In this document: piece by piece, positions 1 to 5,443 of the stretch
Position numbering within the stretch: position 1 is the first letter of the stretch
Layout of the letters: each line of letters opens with the position of its first letter
Source: Methanosarcinales archaeon
GTDB lineage: Archaea; Halobacteriota; Methanosarcinia; Methanosarcinales; Methanogasteraceae
Length of the DNA stretch: 6,416 nt
Assembly: GCA_030609345.1 (NCBI GenBank)
Contig: JAUWCK010000066.1
Coordinates: 1 to 6,416, forward strand
Direction of reading: 5' to 3'
Made by a program: the position numbers and the translations under genes
The notes under the pieces: generated by a model
The model's database searches: none
What the model saw: the letters and a program-made list of their open reading frames with translations, nothing else
What the model was told of the DNA's origin: nothing

Positions 1-1
1 A

Positions 2-1039
2 GCGACGATGGCATGGAGAACAGGCGACCCTGGTCTGGTCTTTCTCGATGAGATCAATGCACACAACCCAACTCCAAAATATCAGATAGATTCCACAAAC
101 CCATGCGGAGAGGTCCCTCTACTGGACTGGGAATCATGCAACCTCGGATCGATAAATTTAGCAAAGATCGTCCGGAAGAACGATATCGACTGGGAACAGT
201 TGAGAGACCTGACCGTTCTCGGGGTTCGTTTCCTTGACAATGTGATCGACGCGAACAGATATCCCCTGCCCCGGATTGGAGAGATGACCAGAGCAAACCG
301 GAAGATCGGTCTTGGTGTCATGGGATTTGCAGATATGCTGCTCGAACTTGGGATACCATACAATTCAGAGGAGGCACTGGATCTTGGCAGGAAATTGATG
401 AGATTTATAACGAGTGTTGCAAGGGAGACATCGGTCATGCTTGGTGAGGAGCGGGGACCATTTCCAAATATCGATGAGAGTATATGGAAAGGCACGAATA
501 TGAGAAACGCAACCCTGACAACCATTGCCCCAACAGGAAGCATCTCGATTATTGCAGGAACAACATCAGGGATCGAGCCGCTGTTTGCTGTTTCCTTTGT
601 CAGAAATGTTCTTAATCATGCGAGACTGGTGGAAGTCAATCCCGTATTTGAAAGGGTTGCCAGAGAGCGGGGATTTTATAGCAGGGACCTGATGATCGCG
701 ATCGCAAAGACAGGTTCTGTGCAGGATATTGACATCCCAAAAGATGTGAAGGATATGTTTGTTACCGCTCTGGATATCGATCCGGATTGGCATGTCAGGA
801 TGCAGGCAGCGTTTCAGGAGCATGTGGACAATGCAATCTCAAAGACGATCAATCTGAGAAAGGATGCAGGCACTGGGGATGTGAGAAAAGCGTTTCTGCT
901 GGCGTACGAATTGAGATGCAAGGGCATAACCATCTATCGATATGGCAGCAAGAGCGAACAGGTGTTATCATTTGGGGGGTATGTAAGTGCTGAATCAGAT
1001 TATGCGGGCGGATGCCCTGATCGGAGTTGCCCTTACTGA
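2..1039 (+). CDS. nrdJ: Adenosylcobalamin-dependent (class II) ribonucleoside-diphosphate reductase, C-terminal part (5' partial)
   Basis: Reduces ribonucleotides to deoxyribonucleotides for DNA synthesis in the cytoplasm, using a radical generated from adenosylcobalamin. The reading frame is open to the left edge (Ala-Thr precede the first Met at 8), so the gene starts outside the window; about 345 residues of a family usually 700-800 long are present. Counting from that Met, NPCGE at 31-35 holds the catalytic Cys and Glu of the radical site. CNLGSINL lies at 44-51, GLGVMGFAD at 101-109 and the phosphate-binding PTGSIS at 175-180. The C-terminus, AGGCPDRSCPY, carries the cysteine pair expected to re-reduce the active site, so the 3' end is intact. 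The class II call rests on overall resemblance to archaeal B12-dependent enzymes and the short Cys tail; the N-terminal half is not visible to confirm it. Its base composition is AT-richer than that of the genes on the right. Confidence 0.9.
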   Translation, partial: ATMAWRTGDPGLVFLDEINAHNPTPKYQIDSTNPCGEVPLLDWESCNLGSINLAKIVRKNDIDWEQLRDLTVLGVRFLDNVIDANRYPLPRIGEMTRANRKIGLGVMGFADMLLELGIPYNSEEALDLGRKLMRFITSVARETSVMLGEERGPFPNIDESIWKGTNMRNATLTTIAPTGSISIIAGTTSGIEPLFAVSFVRNVLNHARLVEVNPVFERVARERGFYSRDLMIAIAKTGSVQDIDIPKDVKDMFVTALDIDPDWHVRMQAAFQEHVDNAISKTINLRKDAGTGDVRKAFLLAYELRCKGITIYRYGSKSEQVLSFGGYVSAESDYAGGCPDRSCPY

Positions 1040-1053
1040 TAACGAACGAATAA

Positions 1054-1072
1054 AGCACTAATCTTAAGTGCT
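1054..1072 (+). other. Short inverted repeat downstream of the reductase gene
   Basis: AGCACT at 1054-1059 is the exact reverse complement of AGTGCT at 1067-1072, separated by a 7-nt AT-rich loop. It lies 15 nt after the reductase stop and 7 nt before the ATG of the CopG-like remnant. It could be a weak transcript-end hairpin or an operator of the former antitoxin gene, since CopG-type proteins bind short inverted repeats at their own promoters. There is no T-tract, and a 6-bp stem can arise by chance. Confidence 0.3.
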
Positions 1073-1078
1073 CGTGAC

Positions 1079-1386
1079 ATGGACGAAAAAGAGAGAAAAG
1101 GTATGCCAGAAAATAAGAAACAAGCCACCCAACGTGACCCGTTACCAGAGGACTTCGGTTCACTCGAAGAGTTTTTGGCATTCTGGGACACCCACAGCAC
1201 TGCCGACTACGAAGATCAGATGGAAGATACGGATGTGGATATAGCCATCCACTCAAGCAAGGTATATTGTGCTGTGGCAAAAGACCTGCTCGCTTGAGCT
1301 GCCGAACCTGGGCACGACAAGAAGGAGTGTCGACAGAGCCGCTGATAAACCTTTGGCTCCAGGAAAAGGCGGCTACTGTGACATAG
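1079..1386 (+). pseudogene. CopG-family antitoxin-like gene, broken by an in-frame TGA and a frameshift
   Basis: The intact N-terminal part (72 codons to the TGA at 1295-1297) has PLPEDFGSLEEFLAFWDTHS and an acidic stretch followed by VDIAI. This is the signature of the CopG-type antitoxin family related to BrnA (FWDTH motif). The family's C-terminal half is present but out of frame. After LLA, the TGA stands where an Arg codon (CGA) would fit, then Ala-Ala-Glu continues in the same frame. At 1307-1312 the frame changes, and ARQEGVSTEP and LINLWLQEK are read in the next frame to a TAG at 1384-1386. Removing one C (1307-1308) and one G (1310-1312) restores a protein of about 101 residues, the normal family size. 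The start could be ATG 1079 or ATG 1103; neither has a strong ribosome site. No BrnT-like toxin is visible beside it. A shortened 72-residue protein could still be made, but it would lack the C-terminal segment normally conserved in the family. Confidence 0.8.
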
Positions 1387-1592
1387 GGGGAGCTTCCACC
1401 ATCGCAAGAATCGATGAAACCTCTTGCAAGCCAGAATCAGTTCCATCATCAAGATGCAGAGATACCGCTTTTCTTCAGATTCTCTATCGCTTCATCTATC
1501 GTCCTGCCCCGTGTAAAGACGTCGATATTTAATGTTCGAGCGCAGTAATATTCACCATCGAAATAGATTTCTGCTTTTACGATTCCGGGCAT
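1373..1592 (-). pseudogene. HicB-family antitoxin-like gene with a one-base frameshift
   Basis: The protein begins MPGIVKAEIYFDGEYYCAR and continues with IDVFTRGRTIDEAIENLKK. This is the typical short HicB/UPF0150 fold found in archaeal antitoxins (DGEYxCAR, then GxTxDEAxENLKE). In the present frame it ends after 47 residues at 1449. Dropping one base from the T4 run at 1469-1472 (A4 on the coding strand) makes the frame continue as AVSLHLDDG, the expected HicB continuation, to a TAG at 1373-1375. The restored protein is 72 residues, a normal length. The start at 1592 is set by GGAG at 1600-1603 with a 7-nt spacer and by the family N-terminus; an upstream ATG at 1661 only adds unrelated residues. 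It lies 65 nt after the PAC2 gene on the same strand. No HicA toxin is adjacent. The family call is strong; whether the 47-residue form has any function is unknown. Confidence 0.78.
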
Positions 1593-1657
1593 TTCTATTC
1601 TCCATTTAACGCATAACCCCCATATCGGCTCGCGGGATTGGGGCTGATCGAGTCGCA

Positions 1658-2473
1658 TCACCCGATATACCGCAGGTCTTCGTCGCCCCTGTTCATCGAT
1701 TCCTGCATCTGCTGCATCTCCTGCAGTTTCGCAACAACCTTCTCCATCTCTGCAGCGTGTTCATCGAGCGCCTGCGTGTCCACCTCGATGCCGAGCGCCT
1801 GACTGAGCACACGCAGCACCGCCTGCGAACTCTTCGGATCGACAAGATAGCCTGAGGTGATGCCCATCAGGCATGCTGCATCGATACCTCTTGCTTCACT
1901 CATCGCAAGCATAATCCCTGAAATACCAACGATCCCGCCCCACGGCTCGTTCTCCTGAAATTCGACGCCATATCCGGACAGTTCTTCGATCAGGTCAGGA
2001 TTGTTGACCGCACCGACCACGCTGTCGGCATCCTCCAGTTGGTAGGTCGCATAACCGCCGAGCGTGTAGATCCGTGATACGCCAAGCTGCTGCGCGATGT
2101 CCAGAAACGCATCGCAAAGAATGTAGTGCCCTTCGTTGGTCACACTCTGGTAGTCTCCAACCAGAATCAGCAGATCGTCCCCGTTCTCTGTACGGTGCGC
2201 ATACAACTCATTCCGGGACAGTCTGACCGTGCTATCCTCAAGCGCAATCACCTGCGGCGGCAGATGGGTGGAGTAGATATCGATGATCCGCTCTGCATGG
2301 AGTTCGTCGATCAGGTGCTCGGCAACCAGTTTGCCGACATGCCCAACGCCGGGTAGTCCCTCAATCAGGATCGGGGAGTGGAGTTCGATATCCTGCAGGA
2401 CATGGATGGTGATATCACTTGTGAATGTCAGCGCCTGATCGCCCTCGATTCGCGTTATGGTGGGGGTTGTCAT
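1658..2473 (-). CDS. PAC2-family protein, proteasome assembly chaperone-like (archaeal Pba type)
   Basis: This 271-residue protein belongs to the archaeal PAC2 (COG2047-like) family, whose characterised members (Pba proteins) resemble eukaryotic chaperones that help 20S proteasome rings assemble. The evidence is PILIEGLPGVGHVGKLVAEH at 34-53, TLGGYAT at 137-143, PWGGIVGISGIML at 177-189 and TSGYLVDPKSSQAVL at 206-220. These are the glycine-rich blocks of the family in the usual order, at the usual length. Residues about 236-262 are a charged, Gln/Met-rich helix likely to form a coiled coil. The tail DLRYIG resembles the HbYX proteasome-docking motif, but its Tyr is third from the end instead of second. 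The ATG lies 6 nt after the pcn stop with no clear ribosome site of its own, which suggests translational coupling in a pcn-PAC2 operon. Family membership is secure; the proteasome role is inferred from relatives. Confidence 0.85.
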   Translation of the reverse strand: MTTPTITRIEGDQALTFTSDITIHVLQDIELHSPILIEGLPGVGHVGKLVAEHLIDELHAERIIDIYSTHLPPQVIALEDSTVRLSRNELYAHRTENGDDLLILVGDYQSVTNEGHYILCDAFLDIAQQLGVSRIYTLGGYATYQLEDADSVVGAVNNPDLIEELSGYGVEFQENEPWGGIVGISGIMLAMSEARGIDAACLMGITSGYLVDPKSSQAVLRVLSQALGIEVDTQALDEHAAEMEKVVAKLQEMQQMQESMNRGDEDLRYIG

Positions 2474-2479
2474 CGTTGA

Positions 2480-3217
2480 TCAATCGGATTCGATTCTCGG
2501 TGCAAGGACGTACTTGACCTTACATTCGCCGCCGGTAGGTTCAAACAGCATGACTGCCGGGAGATCGCGCCCAAGATTGATGACAATCTCGCCTGCACCG
2601 CCAACACCCTTGCTGATATCAGTCAGATAATCCAGTGAGTAAAGCGACCTGACCTCAGCGGGTTTGATACTGATCAGATCCGAGCCGGTCAGATCGAGTC
2701 TGACATGATCGGTGTCGCCAGTCGCTTCCATGAAGAAGACGCCATCGTGCACGCCCATGCTCATGTGATCGCTCACCATCTCAGCCGCCTTGATCATCCG
2801 CTTGAAGACGCTACCCGAAACAGCGATCTCCGCTGGAAGATCGAGCGCAGGCACCGATGGCGCCTTTCGCATTGTGGACGGGTCGAGCAGGGATAAGGTG
2901 TACGAAAGTCCGCTCATGCTGATATCGAGTTTATGCGTATCAGGATCCAGCTCAAGTTCGACCTCTCCGCTTCTGTCTGCCATTCCGAGAATTTCAACAA
3001 ATCTACTCAGGTCGATACCAATTTCACCCTCTGTCCCCTCAAAGAGCATGAACGCATCGTTGGATAATTCGAGCGAGACCATTGCCGCGTTTGCAGGATC
3101 GACTGCACGAGCCGACAAACCTTCCGGAGCGATCTCGAATCGCGCCTCGTCGACAACTGCCGACACCGCTTTGATCGCATCCTGCAATACCTCTGCGCTG
3201 ATGATTGCCTTAAACAT
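2480..3217 (-). CDS. pcn: DNA polymerase sliding clamp (PCNA)
   Basis: PCNA forms a trimeric ring around DNA that tethers DNA polymerases and recruits FEN1, ligase, RFC and other partners carrying PIP motifs. The 245-residue product has the two-domain clamp pattern: MFKAIISAEVLQDAIKAVS at the N-terminus, RAVDPANAAMVSLEL near 37-51, the interdomain connector about 111-129 (LDPSTMRKAPSVPALDLPAE), SLYSLDYLTDI at 191-201, and the C-terminal YVLAPRIESD. Length and C-terminus match archaeal clamps, especially Methanosarcina-like ones. The start is ATG 3217, because MFKA is the family N-terminus and GGAGG lies at 3226-3230 with an 8-nt spacer; starting at 3256 would add 13 unrelated residues and run through this ribosome site. 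It is first in an apparent operon with the PAC2 gene and diverges from the trmJ-like gene. I saw no damaged residue. Confidence 0.95.
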   Translation of the reverse strand: MFKAIISAEVLQDAIKAVSAVVDEARFEIAPEGLSARAVDPANAAMVSLELSNDAFMLFEGTEGEIGIDLSRFVEILGMADRSGEVELELDPDTHKLDISMSGLSYTLSLLDPSTMRKAPSVPALDLPAEIAVSGSVFKRMIKAAEMVSDHMSMGVHDGVFFMEATGDTDHVRLDLTGSDLISIKPAEVRSLYSLDYLTDISKGVGGAGEIVINLGRDLPAVMLFEPTGGECKVKYVLAPRIESD

Positions 3218-3252
3218 GTAATTTTCCTCCGATAATATAACAGGGTAGGATT

Positions 3253-3267
3253 GCATATATTATTAAT
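3253..3267 (-). promoter_or_regulatory. Probable TATA box of the pcn-PAC2 operon
   Basis: On the minus strand the stretch reads TTAATAATATATGCA, an AT-rich TATA-like element preceded by AAGGA that could serve as a BRE. It is centred about 43 nt before the pcn ATG. With the usual archaeal spacing of about 25 nt, transcription would begin near 3232. That leaves a short leader of about 15 nt containing the GGAGG ribosome site. Position and composition fit well; no transcript data were used. Confidence 0.5.
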
Positions 3268-3333
3268 CCTTGCAGAGGGTGGTCGGGTTATCGAGTGCCG
3301 GATTTTCCGCCGAGTTGGCAGCCCCGCAGACAC

Positions 3334-3344
3334 AAAAGATAATA
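3334..3344 (+). promoter_or_regulatory. Possible TATA/BRE element for the trmJ-like gene
   Basis: AAAAGATAATA is the best AT-rich block upstream of the ATG at 3412 and has a purine-rich 5' part that could act as a BRE. It would place the transcript start near 3368 and give a leader of about 45 nt. That leader contains GTGA at 3399-3402, which matches part of the 16S anti-Shine-Dalgarno sequence with a 9-nt spacer to the ATG. The match to a consensus archaeal TATA box is only moderate. Confidence 0.3.
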
Positions 3345-3411
3345 CGCTTATTGCGACCCGTATCGTGTAGCATCAGACACTCCGGACCGGATTTGCAAGT
3401 GACACCGAACC

Positions 3412-4146
3412 ATGCACAGAAATAACCACGATACAGACACACCTGGCAAGCACGACCTGCATATACGAATCGTCCTTAATGAGCCACTCTATGAGGGAAA
3501 CATCGGATCAACTGCCCGCGTTCTCAAGAACTTCGGGTTTCAGGATCTGGTGCTCGTAAATCCCTGCCCGATTGGTTCTGAGGCATGGATGATGGCGCAG
3601 CACGCACGGGACATACTGAATGGTGCACTGATCTGTGAAACACTTGGTGAAGCAATCGCCGGTTCCGATCTCATCATCGGAACGACCGGGATGCGCGGGG
3701 AGACTGCTGGAAGGCATGTCCGGATGCCTGCGCATTCACCAGGCGAGGTGCGCGAGAAATTAAGCGGCAGGGCAGGAACCGTGTCCATTGTATTCGGAAG
3801 GGAGAATGACGGGCTCACGAATGAAGAACTGAAGATCTGCGACCTCCTGATAAGCATCCCGACCAGCGAAGAGTACCCGATCATGAATCTCTCGCACGCT
3901 GTCGCGGTGGTGCTGTATGAGTTGTGCGACATCGAGATCGGGAGCGTCTTGCTTGCGGATCGGCGCGATCTCGATCTGCTGTACGACCACATCGAGACCG
4001 TGCTCTTCGATCTCGGCTATCCCGAACACAAGAGGCAGAAGACCGCGCTGATGACGAGGCGGATACTGGGGCGGGCAGAACTGACAGCAAGGGAGGTCTA
4101 CACGCTGCGCGGGATTCTAAGGCTGATCGACTATCACAACAGGTAG
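3412..4146 (+). CDS. trmJ: SpoU-family RNA 2'-O-methyltransferase, TrmJ-like (tRNA position 32)
   Basis: Likely transfers a methyl group from S-adenosylmethionine to the ribose 2'-OH of nucleotide 32 in the tRNA anticodon loop; the characterised archaeal TrmJ acts on cytidine 32. The three knotted SPOUT motifs are present in 244 residues: NEPLYEGNIGSTAR at 23-36, VFGRENDGLTNEEL at 127-140, and the third motif at 149-171 with IPTSEEYPIMNLSHAV. The C-terminal extension (about 205-240, KRQKTALMTRRILGRAEL and a following helix) is the TrmJ-type tail that aids dimerisation and tRNA binding; it separates this gene from TrmH and TrmL. The ATG at 3412 is the first Met in the open frame, and the domain begins at about residue 15. 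The gene appears monocistronic, divergent from pcn. The position-32 assignment comes from family similarity; another RNA target cannot be excluded. Confidence 0.88.
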   Translation: MHRNNHDTDTPGKHDLHIRIVLNEPLYEGNIGSTARVLKNFGFQDLVLVNPCPIGSEAWMMAQHARDILNGALICETLGEAIAGSDLIIGTTGMRGETAGRHVRMPAHSPGEVREKLSGRAGTVSIVFGRENDGLTNEELKICDLLISIPTSEEYPIMNLSHAVAVVLYELCDIEIGSVLLADRRDLDLLYDHIETVLFDLGYPEHKRQKTALMTRRILGRAELTAREVYTLRGILRLIDYHNR

Positions 4147-4148
4147 GG

Positions 4149-4169
4149 GCGAAATCCGGGGGGATTCGC
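4149..4169 (+). terminator. Hairpin just after the trmJ-like gene, possible terminator
   Basis: GCGAAATCC at 4149-4157 pairs with GGATTCGC at 4162-4169, leaving one bulged A and a GGGG loop. It starts 2 nt after the stop codon. The stem is stable for its size, but no T-tract follows, so it may be a transcript 3'-end structure and not a classical intrinsic terminator. Confidence 0.35.
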
Positions 4170-4451
4170 GATCTCTGCCGAAGACTGGGTGATCGGTGCA
4201 TTCTGACCCGGGTTTGACAAGCACTTCGCCTAACAAATGCAAATGCGCGAGAGGAATAGACAAAATTCACACCGTTTTATAGCACCCCCCCTACAATCTG
4301 TTCGCGCGCATCATAACATGCGACATTCATCACGCGAATGCCTGTAGCGGTGTAGAAATGGTTTTCGGACTATTTCCTGATCGTAAGCACTTGCATGTCC
4401 CAGACCAAACACCGAGATCGCCCCAAGCACATCCCGGATTTTATGTCAAGA

Positions 4452-4460
4452 TTTATAAAT
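4452..4460 (+). promoter_or_regulatory. TATA box for the membrane protein-hisB operon
   Basis: TTTATAAAT is a close match to the archaeal TATA consensus, preceded by a purine-containing CAAGA that could act as a BRE. It lies about 50 nt before the ATG at 4505 and predicts a transcript start near 4482, giving a leader of about 23 nt. In that leader AACC (4486-4489) can pair with GGTT (4493-4496) across a 3-nt loop, which overlaps the best ribosome-site candidate (AAGG at 4491-4494). Confidence 0.6.
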
Positions 4461-4504
4461 GTGTGTGAACGATAATACATCAACTAACCAAAGGTTGTGC
4501 AGGA

Positions 4505-4822
4505 ATGGATACAAAAGACACGATATATGCGGCGTTGATGGTCGTATCAGCATTTGTGCTGACGTTTAGATGGCTCAATTACCTGGAGAACCAGGATCCC
4601 ATGATCTATGTCTCTGCGATGGTGCTGGTAGCTGCGCTCGCAGCGATGATCCTGAATGCGGATGCGCGGCTCAGGAGGATCGAATCCGAGATCGAGGCGA
4701 AGGAGCGATCCTTGCGGATTAATATTCAGGGCATGGAGGAGAGTATGGATCGCAAACTGGATGCCATGGCGGGTGAGACCAGAGCCAGCATAAAAGAGAT
4801 CACAGGCAGATTATATCGATAA
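4505..4822 (+). CDS. Unrecognised small protein with two membrane helices and a cytoplasmic coiled coil
   Basis: I do not recognise this 105-residue protein. Residues about 7-24 (IYAALMVVSAFVLTFRWL) and 34-50 (IYVSAMVLVAALAAMIL) are hydrophobic enough to span the membrane, joined by a short loop LNYLENQDPM that would face the outside if both ends are inside. From about 52 to 104 the chain is highly charged with heptad-like spacing (ARLRRIESEIEAKERSL and onward) and is probably a cytoplasmic helix that self-associates or binds a partner. No enzyme motif or metal site is visible. It is likely to be a real gene: it has a good TATA box upstream, AAGG about 10 nt before the ATG, and hisB starts 6 nt after its stop. 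The linkage suggests co-expression with hisB but does not show a role in histidine synthesis. It could be a scaffold or sensor; function is unknown. Confidence 0.75.
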   Translation: MDTKDTIYAALMVVSAFVLTFRWLNYLENQDPMIYVSAMVLVAALAAMILNADARLRRIESEIEAKERSLRINIQGMEESMDRKLDAMAGETRASIKEITGRLYR

Positions 4823-4828
4823 ACAGCC

Positions 4829-5410
4829 ATGCGAAAAGCGACTATTCACCGAAAGACAAACGAAACAGAGATCGACCTGACGTTTGTGATCGAGGGAACC
4901 GGCAGATCAGAGATCTGCACAGGCGTTGCCTTTCTCGATCATGTACTGGACTCGTTCACGAGGCACGGGTTGTTCGATCTCACCATCAGCGCGGCAGGGG
5001 ATACCGAACTCGGTGATCACCATCTGGTCGAGGATGTCGGCATCGTGCTCGGGCAGGCGATATCCCAGGCGCTCGGCGATCATGCAGGGATTGCGCGGTT
5101 TGCCGATGTCAGAGTGCCGATGGACGAAGCGAGTGCAAGCGTGATCCTCGACCTTAGCGGGAGGAGTTACCTGGTGTTCGATGTCGGGTTCTCTTCAGAC
5201 GTGGTCGGCGATCTCACGACCCAGATGGTGCCGCACTTCTTCCACTCACTGATCACGGGTGCCGGCATCAACGCGCACATCGCAGCAAGCGGCGAGAACG
5301 ACCACCATGTAATCGAGGCGATCTTCAAGGCGTTCGGGATTGCGCTCGCGAGGGCTGCCACGGTCGAGCGGTCTGATGTTCCAAGCACGAAGGGCGTGCT
5401 CACCGGCTGA
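4829..5410 (+). CDS. hisB: Imidazoleglycerol-phosphate dehydratase
   Basis: Catalyses the manganese-dependent dehydration of imidazoleglycerol phosphate to imidazoleacetol phosphate in histidine biosynthesis, in the cytoplasm, normally as a 24-subunit shell. The 193-residue product is the stand-alone dehydratase length, with no phosphatase domain. The metal-binding histidine clusters are present: FLDHVLDSFTRHG at 35-47, DHHLVEDVG at 63-71, HFFHSL at 136-141 and NDHHVIEAIFKAFG at 157-170. MDEASAS at 98-104, DLSGR at 108-112 and the C-terminal PSTKGVL at 185-191 complete the family pattern. The ATG lies 6 nt after the stop of the membrane protein gene, and no ribosome site is obvious in that gap, so translation is probably coupled to the upstream gene. 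No other his gene is in the window, so the pathway is apparently dispersed or continues elsewhere. Nothing in the catalytic motifs looks damaged. Confidence 0.95.
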   Translation: MRKATIHRKTNETEIDLTFVIEGTGRSEICTGVAFLDHVLDSFTRHGLFDLTISAAGDTELGDHHLVEDVGIVLGQAISQALGDHAGIARFADVRVPMDEASASVILDLSGRSYLVFDVGFSSDVVGDLTTQMVPHFFHSLITGAGINAHIAASGENDHHVIEAIFKAFGIALARAATVERSDVPSTKGVLTG

Positions 5411-5415
5411 TGAGC

Positions 5416-5427
5416 GCGGATATCCGC
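5416..5427. other. Perfect 12-bp palindrome between convergent hisB and pfkB-family genes
   Basis: GCGGATATCCGC is an exact palindrome in the 33-nt gap between the two convergent stop codons, 6 nt after the hisB stop. As RNA it would fold to a 4-bp GC stem with an ATAT loop on either strand, so it could mark transcript ends in both directions. It is short, has no T-tract, and a role is only inferred from position. Confidence 0.35.
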
Positions 5428-5443
5428 ACATGAGGCGCGAGCT

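Larger units (their letters stand above)
4147..4504. other. 358-nt intergenic region without a convincing gene
   Basis: Apart from the hairpin at its left end and the TATA box at 4452-4460, I see no coding region, tRNA or clear repeat array here. Points of note are TTTTATAG at 4275-4282, which could be a second TATA element; a C7 run just after it; and a 36-codon open frame at 4358-4468 with GGTG 5 nt before its ATG. That frame runs into the promoter of the next gene and resembles nothing I know. A small non-coding RNA starting near 4307 is possible but not shown by the sequence. Confidence 0.5.

Noticed and set aside
849..1280. A 143-codon minus-strand frame across the reductase end
   Set aside because: It is antisense to the conserved reductase C-terminus and the CopG-like remnant, and shows no family motif or ribosome site.
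1295..1297. TGA as a recoded or read-through codon in the CopG-like gene
   Set aside because: TGA ends the reductase, PAC2, pcn, hisB and kinase genes normally, no selenocysteine-type structure was seen, and the nearby frameshift would still break the product.
1269..1532. An 87-codon plus-strand frame across the antitoxin remnants
   Set aside because: It is a third-frame shadow of the broken CopG-like gene on its left and lies antisense to the HicB-like gene on its right; its peptide looks random.
1593..1661. An upstream ATG for the HicB-like protein overlapping the PAC2 stop
   Set aside because: The family N-terminus is MPGIVKAEIYF, and GGAG lies 7 nt before that ATG; the extra residues have no similarity that I can see.
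3218..3256. An earlier pcn start giving 13 extra residues
   Set aside because: It would run through the GGAGG at 3226-3230 and lie too close to the TATA box; MFKA is the conserved clamp N-terminus.
3218..3411. A tRNA or other structured RNA in the divergent promoter region
   Set aside because: No cloverleaf, GGTTCGA-type T-loop or C/D box pair could be found on either strand.
3881..4270. A 129-codon Arg/Ser-rich minus-strand frame
   Set aside because: It is antisense to the well-supported trmJ-like gene and its low-complexity composition is typical of GC-rich shadows.
4358..4468. A 36-codon open frame as a real gene
   Set aside because: It extends into the TATA box of the next gene and resembles no known peptide; kept only as a point to check in the intergenic finding.
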